This document shows positions 1 through 7,559 of a stretch of 64,000 nucleotides of DNA, in pieces. Source of the DNA: a bacterium (GTDB taxonomy: Bacteria; UBP6; UBA1177); assembly GCA_017405875.1 (NCBI GenBank), contig JAFQZM010000017.1, positions 124,001-188,000 on the forward strand, read 5' to 3'. Within the stretch, counting starts at the first letter, position 1. The number at the start of each line of letters is the position of its first letter. Made by a program: the position numbers and the translations under genes. The notes below the pieces were generated by a model, which was given only the letters and a program-made list of their open reading frames with translations, was not told where the DNA came from and did not search any database.

Positions 1-2203
1 CTTCGAAGACGCTTCTTTCGGTGCAGTAAGCTGCTTCGGTGCTCTTCTTGAGGAAGAACAGGAAAAGGCTAAGAAAGAGGCTCAGAACAGAATCGCAAAG
101 GCAAAACAGGAAAAAACCGGTGAAATCAGTGCTGATCTCGTAAAGGCTGCTGACGACAAGGATGCGGACAAGAAAGATAAAGTCGCTGATGAAAACAAGG
201 AAAAACCGATCCCCGAGCTTCATCAGAAGTTCATAACCGCTTGCGATACCTACATTAAAAACATCCCGAGATCGAAATATCTCGTTGATATCATTTACAA
301 ACAGGCTATTACTTACTACGTTTTCAACCACTTTGAAAAGGCTGTTCCTGTTTTCGAAATGATCGTTCAGAAGTATCCGAGACACGAACTTGCAGAGTTC
401 TCGGCTGACCTCATCATGGACTCTCTCAACATGGCGAGAGACTGGGAGGCAATCAATAATAAGTCAAGAGAATTCCTCAAGAATTCGGCTCTTCTTTCGG
501 GAAGAAACAGACTTAAAACCGACCTTGAGAAGTTCAAGGAAATGGCAACATTCTACTCAGCTGACATTCCGCACAAAAACGGAAAGAGCCTTGAATCCGC
601 TGACAGATACATGGCTTTCGTAAACGAATTCCAGAAATCGAAGTTCAACGATGTCGCTATGTACAACGCGATCGTTTACTACCAGAAAGGCGGCGACCTT
701 TACAAGTCGATCCGTGTTCAGGAACAGTTCCTCAGAGAGTCCGACGATGTTTACAAGAAATCTCCGCACAGAGACAAAATCATGTTCGGACTTGCAAAGA
801 ACTACGAAGCTATCGCTTACTATGACAAGGCTGCTCAGCTTTACATCGACTTCGTTGAAAAGTCTCCGAACAGCAAGGATGCAGGCGATGCGGTTTACAA
901 TGCTGCAGTTCTTTACGAGAGCTTGGGCGAAACCGAAAAAGCTATCGACAACTACAGACTTTTTGTTGACAAGTATGCGAAAGACGACAAAGAAAAGGCT
1001 CAGATCGCTCTTCAGTACGGTTACATCTGGATGAGAAAGGGCAAAACTTTCTACGACAGAGCTGAAAAAGGTTTTGACAGATTTGTCGCTGACCATACCG
1101 ATATAAAAGGTCTCAAGGATTACTACTATATTGATGAAGCAGGCAAGAAAAAACCTGTTGATGCAGTCAATAAAGTCACTGTAGAAAAGGGCGAACCCAA
1201 TACTCTGCTTGCTCTTTACGGCGCAAAGGTAAAGATGTACAGAGAGCAGAACAATACGAAAGAATACTACAAGAGCATCGACAAAATCCTCCAGATCTCG
1301 AGAGGTGCCGAATTCAAAGAAAAGGCTGAACTTGACGAGATTTCGAGAGATATCGTTGCAGAAGCGCTTCTTGAAGAACTTCTTCCGGAATACAACGAAT
1401 ATATGTCGATCAAATTCGACAATATCCCGTTTGCTAAGAAGCACAAAGGCTACGAACTCCTTCAGCTCGGTTTCGACGTTGAAGACGGCAAGATCATCCA
1501 TCACGGCGATGCAAATCCCGATGAGCTTTATCCGGATGAAAAGGCTAATTTGAAGGCAGCTGCAAAAGTAAAGGACGAGTTCAACAAGATTTCTCAGGAG
1601 AGAATGACCAAGAAGATCGAGCTTACCGTTTCTCTTTCGCAGAAATACGAGCAGATCATCGCGATCACGACTTCTCCGAGATTCACACCGGCTGTTCTTT
1701 ACTACATCGGCAAGATCTACAAAGACCTCACCGACCAGATGTTCAATGCTCCGATCGCTCCGTGGCTCAGCGAAGCCCAGATTTCCGAGTATAAGAACTA
1801 CCTCGATGAAAAGGCTTTCGGTGCTCAGAAAAACGCCGTTACCTACTTCGAAACGGCTATGAAGAAAGGTTACGAAAGCTCTGTTTACAACGAGTGGGTT
1901 GCTAAGGCTAAATACGAGCTTCGTTTCTTCCAGGAAGTTACCGGTGGAAAATATTACGATGAAAACGAGATTGTTCCGGCTTCCGACATGATCGAAACAT
2001 CGTCTTTGATCGGAAAGATCGATACCGATTACAAATTCCCGAAGATTTCCGATGAAGAAAGGGCAAGACTCAAAAAGAGCGCAGGTCAGCCGAAAGCTGC
2101 TCCGGTAGCGGCTGAAGCTCCGGCAGAAACGGCTCCGAAGGCTGAAGAAGCTGCACAGCCTGCTGCTGAAAATGTTGAAAACAACGAGGAACAGGGAGAA
2201 TAA
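1..2203 (+). CDS. Large TPR-repeat protein of envelope block A (5' end outside window)
   Basis: The reading frame is open from the left window edge, so the N-terminus is missing. The visible part is rich in Tyr and Lys helical repeats of TPR type (for example around bases 780-1060). It ends in an Ala/Glu/Pro-rich tail before the TAA at 2201. The C-terminal third resembles that of the 1113-residue TPR protein at 9848: both have a helical block followed by an Ala-Val-Thr-Tyr helix and an N-x-W motif. I therefore treat the two as paralogues. The next gene starts 2 bases downstream, so they are surely co-transcribed. TPR proteins of this kind act as periplasmic scaffolds in Myxococcota envelope machines. 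The exact role is inferred from context and is not visible in the sequence. Confidence 0.8.
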   Translation, partial: FEDASFGAVSCFGALLEEEQEKAKKEAQNRIAKAKQEKTGEISADLVKAADDKDADKKDKVADENKEKPIPELHQKFITACDTYIKNIPRSKYLVDIIYKQAITYYVFNHFEKAVPVFEMIVQKYPRHELAEFSADLIMDSLNMARDWEAINNKSREFLKNSALLSGRNRLKTDLEKFKEMATFYSADIPHKNGKSLESADRYMAFVNEFQKSKFNDVAMYNAIVYYQKGGDLYKSIRVQEQFLRESDDVYKKSPHRDKIMFGLAKNYEAIAYYDKAAQLYIDFVEKSPNSKDAGDAVYNAAVLYESLGETEKAIDNYRLFVDKYAKDDKEKAQIALQYGYIWMRKGKTFYDRAEKGFDRFVADHTDIKGLKDYYYIDEAGKKKPVDAVNKVTVEKGEPNTLLALYGAKVKMYREQNNTKEYYKSIDKILQISRGAEFKEKAELDEISRDIVAEALLEELLPEYNEYMSIKFDNIPFAKKHKGYELLQLGFDVEDGKIIHHGDANPDELYPDEKANLKAAAKVKDEFNKISQERMTKKIELTVSLSQKYEQIIAITTSPRFTPAVLYYIGKIYKDLTDQMFNAPIAPWLSEAQISEYKNYLDEKAFGAQKNAVTYFETAMKKGYESSVYNEWVAKAKYELRFFQEVTGGKYYDENEIVPASDMIETSSLIGKIDTDYKFPKISDEERARLKKSAGQPKAAPVAAEAPAETAPKAEEAAQPAAENVENNEEQGE

Positions 2204-2205
2204 TC

Positions 2206-3369
2206 ATGAAAAAAATAGCATTATCTTTCTTGTTGGTATTTTCCTTGATTTTGGCTTCCTGCGGAACGGCTCCGGAGAAAGCTCAGGAAGACAAACCTGC
2301 ACAGGCTAAGTCAGAAGCGCCTGTTGCAAAGACTAAACCGAAAGAACCGGAAGATTGGGCGAAATATTACACTGAAGAGGGTATAAAAGCTCTCGAAGTC
2401 AAAGACGGCAAAGTCAACTTTGATGCAGCCATCAAAAATTTCGAGCTTGCAATCGAAGCTTTCCCGACCGCTCCGATCCTTCACTACAACCTCGGTCTGG
2501 CTTATCAGCGCAAAGGTGATGACCAGAATGCGGTAAAAAATTACAACAAAGCTCTCGAACTTGATCCGAAATATTCTATGCCGGTCATCAACAAGGCGGC
2601 TATCTATGCCAACAAACTTGAGTACAACCGCGCAATAGAAGTTTGCGAGAAGTTCCTTGAGAAAGAGAACGACAAGGACAAAGGCGTTCTTTCGGCAGTC
2701 GCAGGTTTCTACCTTCTTAAAGGTGACTACATCAATGCGATTCAGTCCGTTAGAAAGATTCTCATTCAGGATCAGGCTGATGTCGATGCGCTTAAAAACC
2801 TCGGTATGATCTACTTCAAAAAGAACGATGCAGGACTTGCTTCGATGGTAACGACAAACTCCTACAATCTGAAGTCGGATGATGCCGGTATCGCCAACAA
2901 CCGCGGTGTTCTTTATTCCGCGCAGAACGACGACTCGCTCGCTATGCTTTACTTCACCCGCGCTATCGCTAACGATCCGAAGAACAAAAGCGCTAACTTC
3001 AATGTCGGTTCGATCGCTATGAAATACGGCGATGCTGAGACTGCTTACGAAAGATTTTCCGTCGTTCTTTCTCAGGATCCCGACAATTTGAATGCAAGAA
3101 TCGGTCTTGCAATGGCTCTTAGAGGTCTTGGAAGATTCGAAGATGCCGAAAAAGAGTATCTCGCAGTTCTTCAGAAAGATCCGAACAACGCTGTTGCGAC
3201 TTTCAACCTTGCAGTTCTTTACAACGATCACATGAACAAACAGGTCGAAGCAAAGAGAAATTTCAGAAAGTATATTTCCATTACCGGCGGCAGTTTACCG
3301 GCTGACCACATTGTCAACCAGTATCTGAGCGATAAAGTAAACATCAGACCGGTTGAAAAAACCGAGTAG
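2206..3369 (+). CDS. TPR-repeat lipoprotein of block A
   Basis: This is a 387-residue protein. A classic lipoprotein signal with lipobox LILASC ends at Cys19. A charged Lys/Pro/Glu linker follows, then at least six consecutive 34-residue TPR units (about residues 75-370) with the usual Gly/Tyr/Ala/Pro positions, for example the H-Y-N-L-G-L-A-Y repeat. The start is fixed by the signal peptide and lies 2 bases after the upstream stop. It is paralogous to the lipoprotein at 13173, which occupies the same place in block B and shares the SCGTAP sequence around the lipid-modified Cys. It is probably anchored in the outer membrane facing the periplasm as a scaffold or pilotin-like protein. Function is inferred. 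Confidence 0.88.
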   Translation: MKKIALSFLLVFSLILASCGTAPEKAQEDKPAQAKSEAPVAKTKPKEPEDWAKYYTEEGIKALEVKDGKVNFDAAIKNFELAIEAFPTAPILHYNLGLAYQRKGDDQNAVKNYNKALELDPKYSMPVINKAAIYANKLEYNRAIEVCEKFLEKENDKDKGVLSAVAGFYLLKGDYINAIQSVRKILIQDQADVDALKNLGMIYFKKNDAGLASMVTTNSYNLKSDDAGIANNRGVLYSAQNDDSLAMLYFTRAIANDPKNKSANFNVGSIAMKYGDAETAYERFSVVLSQDPDNLNARIGLAMALRGLGRFEDAEKEYLAVLQKDPNNAVATFNLAVLYNDHMNKQVEAKRNFRKYISITGGSLPADHIVNQYLSDKVNIRPVEKTE

Positions 3370-3377
3370 GAGAAAAT

Positions 3378-3405
3378 TTGATATTTCGAGCTTAATGGCT
3401 ACACT
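3378..3405 (+). promoter_or_regulatory. Candidate promoter for the small exported protein and AgmX-like gene
   Basis: TTGATA (3378-3383) and TACACT (3400-3405) are separated by 16 bases and followed by the GC-rich discriminator AGGGCG. It lies just after the TPR lipoprotein stop and 33 bases before the next start codon. The matching position in block B (14955-14983) also holds a promoter-like pair. Confidence 0.45.
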
Positions 3406-3437
3406 AGGGCGTTGATTTTAATACGGAGGTCGTTGCT

Positions 3438-3698
3438 ATGAAAAAGTTGGTCGCTGTTTTGTTTTTGTTGCTTTCCTTCTCGTTCCTGGCTGCACAGGAA
3501 ACCGATGAAGAGGGACGACTTATCAAATACCGTGAAAAAACAGTCATCGATTTCGAAGATGTAATGTTGGAAGGTCAGATCAAGAAACCTTCGGGTTCAT
3601 TCCTTATGGATAGATCAAAAACCAAATTCAACTCTTTGATCAACCTCAAACAGGATTTCAACAAAGAGTTGGTAAGGTCCGTTGACCTGCTTAATTAG
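3438..3698 (+). CDS. Small exported protein, paralogue of the one at 15020
   Basis: This 86-residue protein has a cleavable signal peptide (MKKLVAVLFLLLSFSFLAAQ). The short mature domain contains the pattern I-x-F-E-D-V-x-L-E-G-Q-I-K-K-P, followed by a region ending in a hydrophobic helix. The 72-residue protein at 15020 has the same pattern (I-x-I-E-E-I-Q-I-E-G-T-I-Q-K-P), so the two form a small family. A good ribosome site (ACGGAGG) precedes the ATG. In both blocks it follows the TPR lipoprotein and precedes the motor/AgmX genes. I do not recognise a named family. A periplasmic accessory subunit of the envelope machine is the likeliest role. Confidence 0.72.
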   Translation: MKKLVAVLFLLLSFSFLAAQETDEEGRLIKYREKTVIDFEDVMLEGQIKKPSGSFLMDRSKTKFNSLINLKQDFNKELVRSVDLLN

Positions 3699-3741
3699 AG
3701 TATTGTTATGTTGATGTTAACCATTATATGAGGCCGAGACT

Positions 3742-5151
3742 ATGCCTGAGAAATCAAAAATGAGAAAAAGATTGCTTTACGATTTGTCTCCGATTCCGGA
3801 AATTCCGGTAAATGACGGAGCCAAAGGAAAATTGGAGCCGGAAGTCAGAGTCGTTTACGACAACAAAGTCCTGCTCGATTTGCAGAAAGTTGACAACAAA
3901 TTCACCTTGGGAACGGAAATCGGTGCGGATTGTGTCGTGGACGAAGCTTTTCTGTCCGAAAACAAGTTCGATTTTGCTTCCGTTTCAGGAAAGAATTTTT
4001 CAGTAAATCTCAAGAGCGGATTCAAAGGTGCTCTCTACAAAGGAACCGAGAAGACCGATCTGGAAAAGTACATCGCTGAAGGTCACACGAGTGTCGATAT
4101 CGACGACACGACGCTTCTTGTCGTTGAGTTCGGTCCGATTTCAGTCTGCGCTATGAAGTCACCTGCGGAAAAATACAAAGGCGGTGCTTTGCAGTTCGAT
4201 TTCGCGTTTGCGATAATCCTGCTTCTCATCTTTATCATCGGCGGTTTTGTTTTTAATATGATTGTCGAAACTCCGCCTATAGAAGTCGATATTTTCGAGC
4301 TCGACAACAGATTCGCAAAACTGATCGTTGAGACGAAAGAAGAAGAGATAAAGGTCGAAGAGATCGAAGAAGAAAAGAAAGTCAAACTCGAAAAACCGAA
4401 AGAAGGTCTTGTCGAAGCTACTTCGCAGAGAAAGTCTCTCGGTGAAGAAGGTAGAGTCGGTGACAAGAAGAGCCGTGTTGCAAACGCACAGGGTTCCGCA
4501 AGAAGAGGTCTTGACGCTAAGGTTGCTCAGAGCTCCGGTATTATGGGTGCTCTTTCATCCGGTGCTGCCAGCTTCGACCGAGTATTCGGCGGCGGCGGTC
4601 TCGGTGCCGGCATGGAAAAGACACTCGGATCGGTAACCGGTCTTGCAGGTGTTGACCAGTTCGGTTCAGGCGGTCTCGGAACAAGAGGTTTCGGTACAGG
4701 CGGCGGCGGTAACGCTCTCGGAATCGGCGGTCTCGGAACAAGAGGACGTGGCGGCGGCGGTGCCGGCGGAAAATACGGTATGGCAGCTGGTCAGATCGGC
4801 AGAAAAGGTCGTTCGGATATTTCTGCGGGCGGCGGTCAGGCAGTCATCATGGGTGCTCTTGACAGATCAGTCATTGACGCATACATCAGAAGAAACCTTG
4901 CGAAGATCAGATGGTGCTATGAGAAGGAACTTAACAAGGATCCGAAACTTTTCGGAAGAATCGTTATCAACTTCATCATTTCTGCAACAGGTGCTGTAAG
5001 CAGTTCCAAGGTTCAGAGAACCACGATGGGCAACGCAACGGTTGAAAGCTGCGTCGCAGATCAGATCAAAAAGATTCGTTTCCCTGCTCCTAAAGGCGGC
5101 GGTATCGTTATCGTAAATTACCCGTTCGTATTTAAGAACTCAGAAAGCTAA
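3742..5151 (+). CDS. AgmX/PglI-type transmembrane protein (block A)
   Basis: This is a 469-residue single-pass protein. Residues 35-135 form a beta-rich, FHA-like cytoplasmic domain. A transmembrane helix spans about 153-174. An N-R-F-A-K-L-I motif and an acidic/basic Glu-Lys stretch follow (190-220), then a Gly-rich linker (about 275-370) with repeated L-G-T-R-G motifs. The C-terminal domain (about 385-469) is TonB-C-like, of the AgmX/PglI type. It carries the R-x-x-L-x-K-I-R-W-C-Y-E motif and a second Cys in V-E-S-C-V, which could form a disulfide. Such proteins couple a TolQR-type motor to periplasmic and outer-membrane parts (GltG/GltJ in Myxococcus). It is paralogous to the protein at 17150. 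No motor genes lie beside it here, so it may share the motor encoded in block B. Confidence 0.85.
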   Translation: MPEKSKMRKRLLYDLSPIPEIPVNDGAKGKLEPEVRVVYDNKVLLDLQKVDNKFTLGTEIGADCVVDEAFLSENKFDFASVSGKNFSVNLKSGFKGALYKGTEKTDLEKYIAEGHTSVDIDDTTLLVVEFGPISVCAMKSPAEKYKGGALQFDFAFAIILLLIFIIGGFVFNMIVETPPIEVDIFELDNRFAKLIVETKEEEIKVEEIEEEKKVKLEKPKEGLVEATSQRKSLGEEGRVGDKKSRVANAQGSARRGLDAKVAQSSGIMGALSSGAASFDRVFGGGGLGAGMEKTLGSVTGLAGVDQFGSGGLGTRGFGTGGGGNALGIGGLGTRGRGGGGAGGKYGMAAGQIGRKGRSDISAGGGQAVIMGALDRSVIDAYIRRNLAKIRWCYEKELNKDPKLFGRIVINFIISATGAVSSSKVQRTTMGNATVESCVADQIKKIRFPAPKGGGIVIVNYPFVFKNSES

Positions 5152-5162
5152 GGGGGAAAAAC

Positions 5163-5816
5163 ATGAAAAAGTTGTTTATGTTGCTTATGGCACTTTTGGT
5201 CAGTTTTTCGCTTTTGGCTGAGTCCGAAGAAGCTACGGGTGATGTTTCCGGTAACGATCTTGATCCGATCCTCAGAGGTCTTCATCTTCAGTTTTCCGGC
5301 GGTATCGTAGGTTATGTCGGCAAGGCTGGCGGAGATAATGCCGGAAGTCCTCTCGGTTCGACTTTGAGGCTCAATTTCGGTTATGACATTCCTATTCAGG
5401 ATAAGGTCAATATCGGAATCGCGCTTTCTGTCGGTATGCTCCAGTTCAATGCAAAGGAAAACGATGCTGACCTTGAGCAGAATCACAAGGATTCACCCTG
5501 GGTCGAAGATTACAGCCCGCTTGCAGTCGGTCTTGATCTCGATGTTACCTGGATGATTGATCCGAGATGGGAATTCGGCGTTCTCGTCAACTTTGACTAC
5601 TACGCTTTGGCGAAAACTTATAAGTCAGGTAAAGATGCGCTTGATAAGGACGCTACCAACAGCGGCAATATTGCTGTCGGCGGCGGCTTGATTTTCGAGC
5701 GCTACACTTTTGCCCGCCATTTCTCGGTAGGTGCTTCCGTTGAGTTCAACTATGTTGTTGACTTCGACGGTATGAATATCATTTTCACTCCTTTCATGAA
5801 GTACACATTCTTCTAA
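5163..5816 (+). CDS. Small outer-membrane beta-barrel protein
   Basis: The protein has 217 residues with a Lys-Leu signal peptide ending at LLA. The mature protein alternates polar and aromatic/hydrophobic residues in amphipathic strands with Gly-rich turns. It ends in M-K-Y-T-F-F, the C-terminal aromatic typical of barrels folded by BamA. It begins 11 bases after the AgmX-like gene, behind a strong AGGGGG ribosome site. Barrels of this size form the outer-membrane part of Glt/Nfs-type complexes. An assignment to GltA/GltB is only an analogy; the sequence itself supports just a barrel of perhaps 8-10 strands. Confidence 0.75.
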   Translation: MKKLFMLLMALLVSFSLLAESEEATGDVSGNDLDPILRGLHLQFSGGIVGYVGKAGGDNAGSPLGSTLRLNFGYDIPIQDKVNIGIALSVGMLQFNAKENDADLEQNHKDSPWVEDYSPLAVGLDLDVTWMIDPRWEFGVLVNFDYYALAKTYKSGKDALDKDATNSGNIAVGGGLIFERYTFARHFSVGASVEFNYVVDFDGMNIIFTPFMKYTFF

Positions 5817-5824
5817 TAAGTGCT

Positions 5825-6625
5825 GTGTTTTCCTTCAACAAAAATCCTGTAGGTATCTTTGACAGCGGCGTCGGCGGTCTCACTGTTTTTGATCAAGTCA
5901 AGAAAGTTCTGCCGAACGAAAGTGTCTTTTATCTCGGCGATACGGCGCGTGTTCCGTACGGAAGCAAGTCGGTCGATGTTGTAAAACACTATTCGCTTGC
6001 CAATGTCAATCTGCTTATGGCTCTTGGTGTCAAGGCGGTCGTTGTTGCATGCAATACCGCTTCGGCTGCTGCGCTTTCATTCCTGCAGGAGCGTTTCCCA
6101 AATTTCAACATAATAGGCGTTATCGAACCGGTTGTCGAATATCTGCTGACCCGGCCTGAACTTAAGCGGATAGGTATAATCGGAACGAATACGACTATTT
6201 TGTCGGGGGCTTATCAGAAGGCTCTGATCCGCGGCAACAAAAATCTCGATATTTCGGCCAAGGCGTGTCCTCTGTTCGTTCATCTGGTGGAAGAAGGGCT
6301 TTTTAAGGGAGAGATCACAGAAATGGCAATTGATATGTATCTCTCTGAAATGAAGAAGAATCCGCCTGATGCGCTTGTACTCGGCTGCACGCACTATCCG
6401 ATGCTGAGAAATGTTATTTCCGATTATTTCGGCAAAAAAGTCGAGATTCTGGACACCGCTTTTTACACGGCAAAAAAACTTGCAGGAATTTTATCTGAAA
6501 ATGGTATGATGAATTGTGGAAGTATTGAAAATGACAGGTTTTTTGTCACCGACGATCCGAATTCTTTCAAAGCTACGGCAGAGCTTTTCCTCGGATATAA
6601 AGTCGGCAATGTCTTTCATATATAA
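5825..6625 (+). CDS. murI: Glutamate racemase
   Basis: This enzyme converts L-glutamate to D-glutamate for peptidoglycan. The 266-residue protein has the family's two catalytic cysteines in their motifs: Cys76 in A-C-N-T-A-S and Cys188 in L-G-C-T-H-Y. The N-terminal G-I-F-D-S-G-V-G-G-L motif carries the conserved Asp13. Length is normal. The start is a GTG only 8 bases after the upstream stop, with a weak ribosome site, so translation is probably coupled to the barrel gene. It is a housekeeping gene lying between the two envelope blocks. Confidence 0.96.
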   Translation: MFSFNKNPVGIFDSGVGGLTVFDQVKKVLPNESVFYLGDTARVPYGSKSVDVVKHYSLANVNLLMALGVKAVVVACNTASAAALSFLQERFPNFNIIGVIEPVVEYLLTRPELKRIGIIGTNTTILSGAYQKALIRGNKNLDISAKACPLFVHLVEEGLFKGEITEMAIDMYLSEMKKNPPDALVLGCTHYPMLRNVISDYFGKKVEILDTAFYTAKKLAGILSENGMMNCGSIENDRFFVTDDPNSFKATAELFLGYKVGNVFHI

Positions 6626-6643
6626 TTTATTTTTGTATAAAGT

Positions 6644-6671
6644 TTGCCTTTTTTTAATAATTGCCTATTAT
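6644..6671 (+). promoter_or_regulatory. Candidate promoter at the head of block B
   Basis: TTGCCT (6644-6649) and TATTAT (6666-6671) are spaced by 16 bases and followed by the discriminator TGGCG. It lies in the 77-base gap after murI and 31 bases before the ATG of the next gene. Confidence 0.45.
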
Positions 6672-6702
6672 TGGCGACTGGATTTTTTTTGCGGAGTTTG
6701 AA

Positions 6703-7557
6703 ATGAAAACTTTTTTAATGATCGTATCTTTTTTGGTTTTTTCTTTTTTAGGGGCTGAGGAGCCGCAGACTCCGGCTCAGGATCAGAACAATAACCCGGA
6801 AGCAACTGCTGAAGCGCCTGCTGAAACTGCACAGGAGGCTGCGCCGGCAGAGGCTGCACCAGTAGAAGCTGCACCTGCAGAGGCTGCTCAGGCTGAAGCG
6901 ACACCTGCTGAAACTGCACAGGAAGCTGCACCGGCTGAAGCTGCCGAACAGCCTGCCGCTGAAGAGCCGAAAGTAGAGGAACAGAAAGCTGAAGAACCTG
7001 CACAAACCGCTCCGGCAAATACGGAAGACGAGCAGGGCTACAATCTTAAACTCAGAGCTCTTGAAGAAAAAATCGACACTTTGAAGGACAAGATATTCAA
7101 ATCAAAACAGAGACTTGCAATCCTTCAGGAAACTGTTCTCGGCGGAACTGTCGGCGGCTCGACCGTAACGATAGTCCACAACAACGAAGTTGGCAACCTT
7201 TTCAAACTTGTTTCGGCGGTTTACTATTTTGACGACAAACCGGTTTTCAAAAAGGTCGACCTTCCGGAAGAGCTTGAGGAAAAGGAAATTCAGGTTTACG
7301 ACGCTGCTGTCGTTCCCGGACCTCACCGTATTTCGGTTTATTTTGTTTATATAGGTAAAGGCTACGGTGTTTTCTCCTACTTGAAAGAATATTCCATCAA
7401 AGTTACTGCCGATCAGTCTTTCTCGCTTGAAGAGGGCGATATTGTTGAAATCGAAGCCAGCGCTTTTGATAAAGGCGGAATGTACAGCTTTGAAAACAGG
7501 ATCGGTGTCGAGTTGAAAGTCAACAAAAACACGTTTGAAAACGCTCAAGAGGAGTAG
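6703..7557 (+). CDS. Exported Ala/Glu/Pro-repeat coiled-coil protein
   Basis: I chose the ATG at 6703, with a CGGAG ribosome site, over an upstream TTG. It gives a clean signal peptide (MKTFLMIVSFLVFSFLGAEE) and a 284-residue protein. About residues 20-110 are a low-complexity repeat built from A-E-A-A-P and A-E-T-A-Q units, likely an extended linker across peptidoglycan. A short coiled coil (about 112-140) and a compact beta-rich domain (about 145-270) follow. The last domain contains a P-G-P-H-R-I-S-V-Y motif, as in periplasmic beta-sandwich domains. Only 2 bases separate it from the next gene. Linker-plus-domain proteins like this occur in Myxococcota Agl/Glt loci, but I cannot name it. 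Confidence 0.78.
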   Translation: MKTFLMIVSFLVFSFLGAEEPQTPAQDQNNNPEATAEAPAETAQEAAPAEAAPVEAAPAEAAQAEATPAETAQEAAPAEAAEQPAAEEPKVEEQKAEEPAQTAPANTEDEQGYNLKLRALEEKIDTLKDKIFKSKQRLAILQETVLGGTVGGSTVTIVHNNEVGNLFKLVSAVYYFDDKPVFKKVDLPEELEEKEIQVYDAAVVPGPHRISVYFVYIGKGYGVFSYLKEYSIKVTADQSFSLEEGDIVEIEASAFDKGGMYSFENRIGVELKVNKNTFENAQEE

Positions 7558-7559
7558 TT

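Noticed and set aside
557-3231. Long minus-strand frames (557-1504 and 2311-3231)
   Set aside because: They are antisense shadows of TPR genes, with the same biased composition and no start signals.
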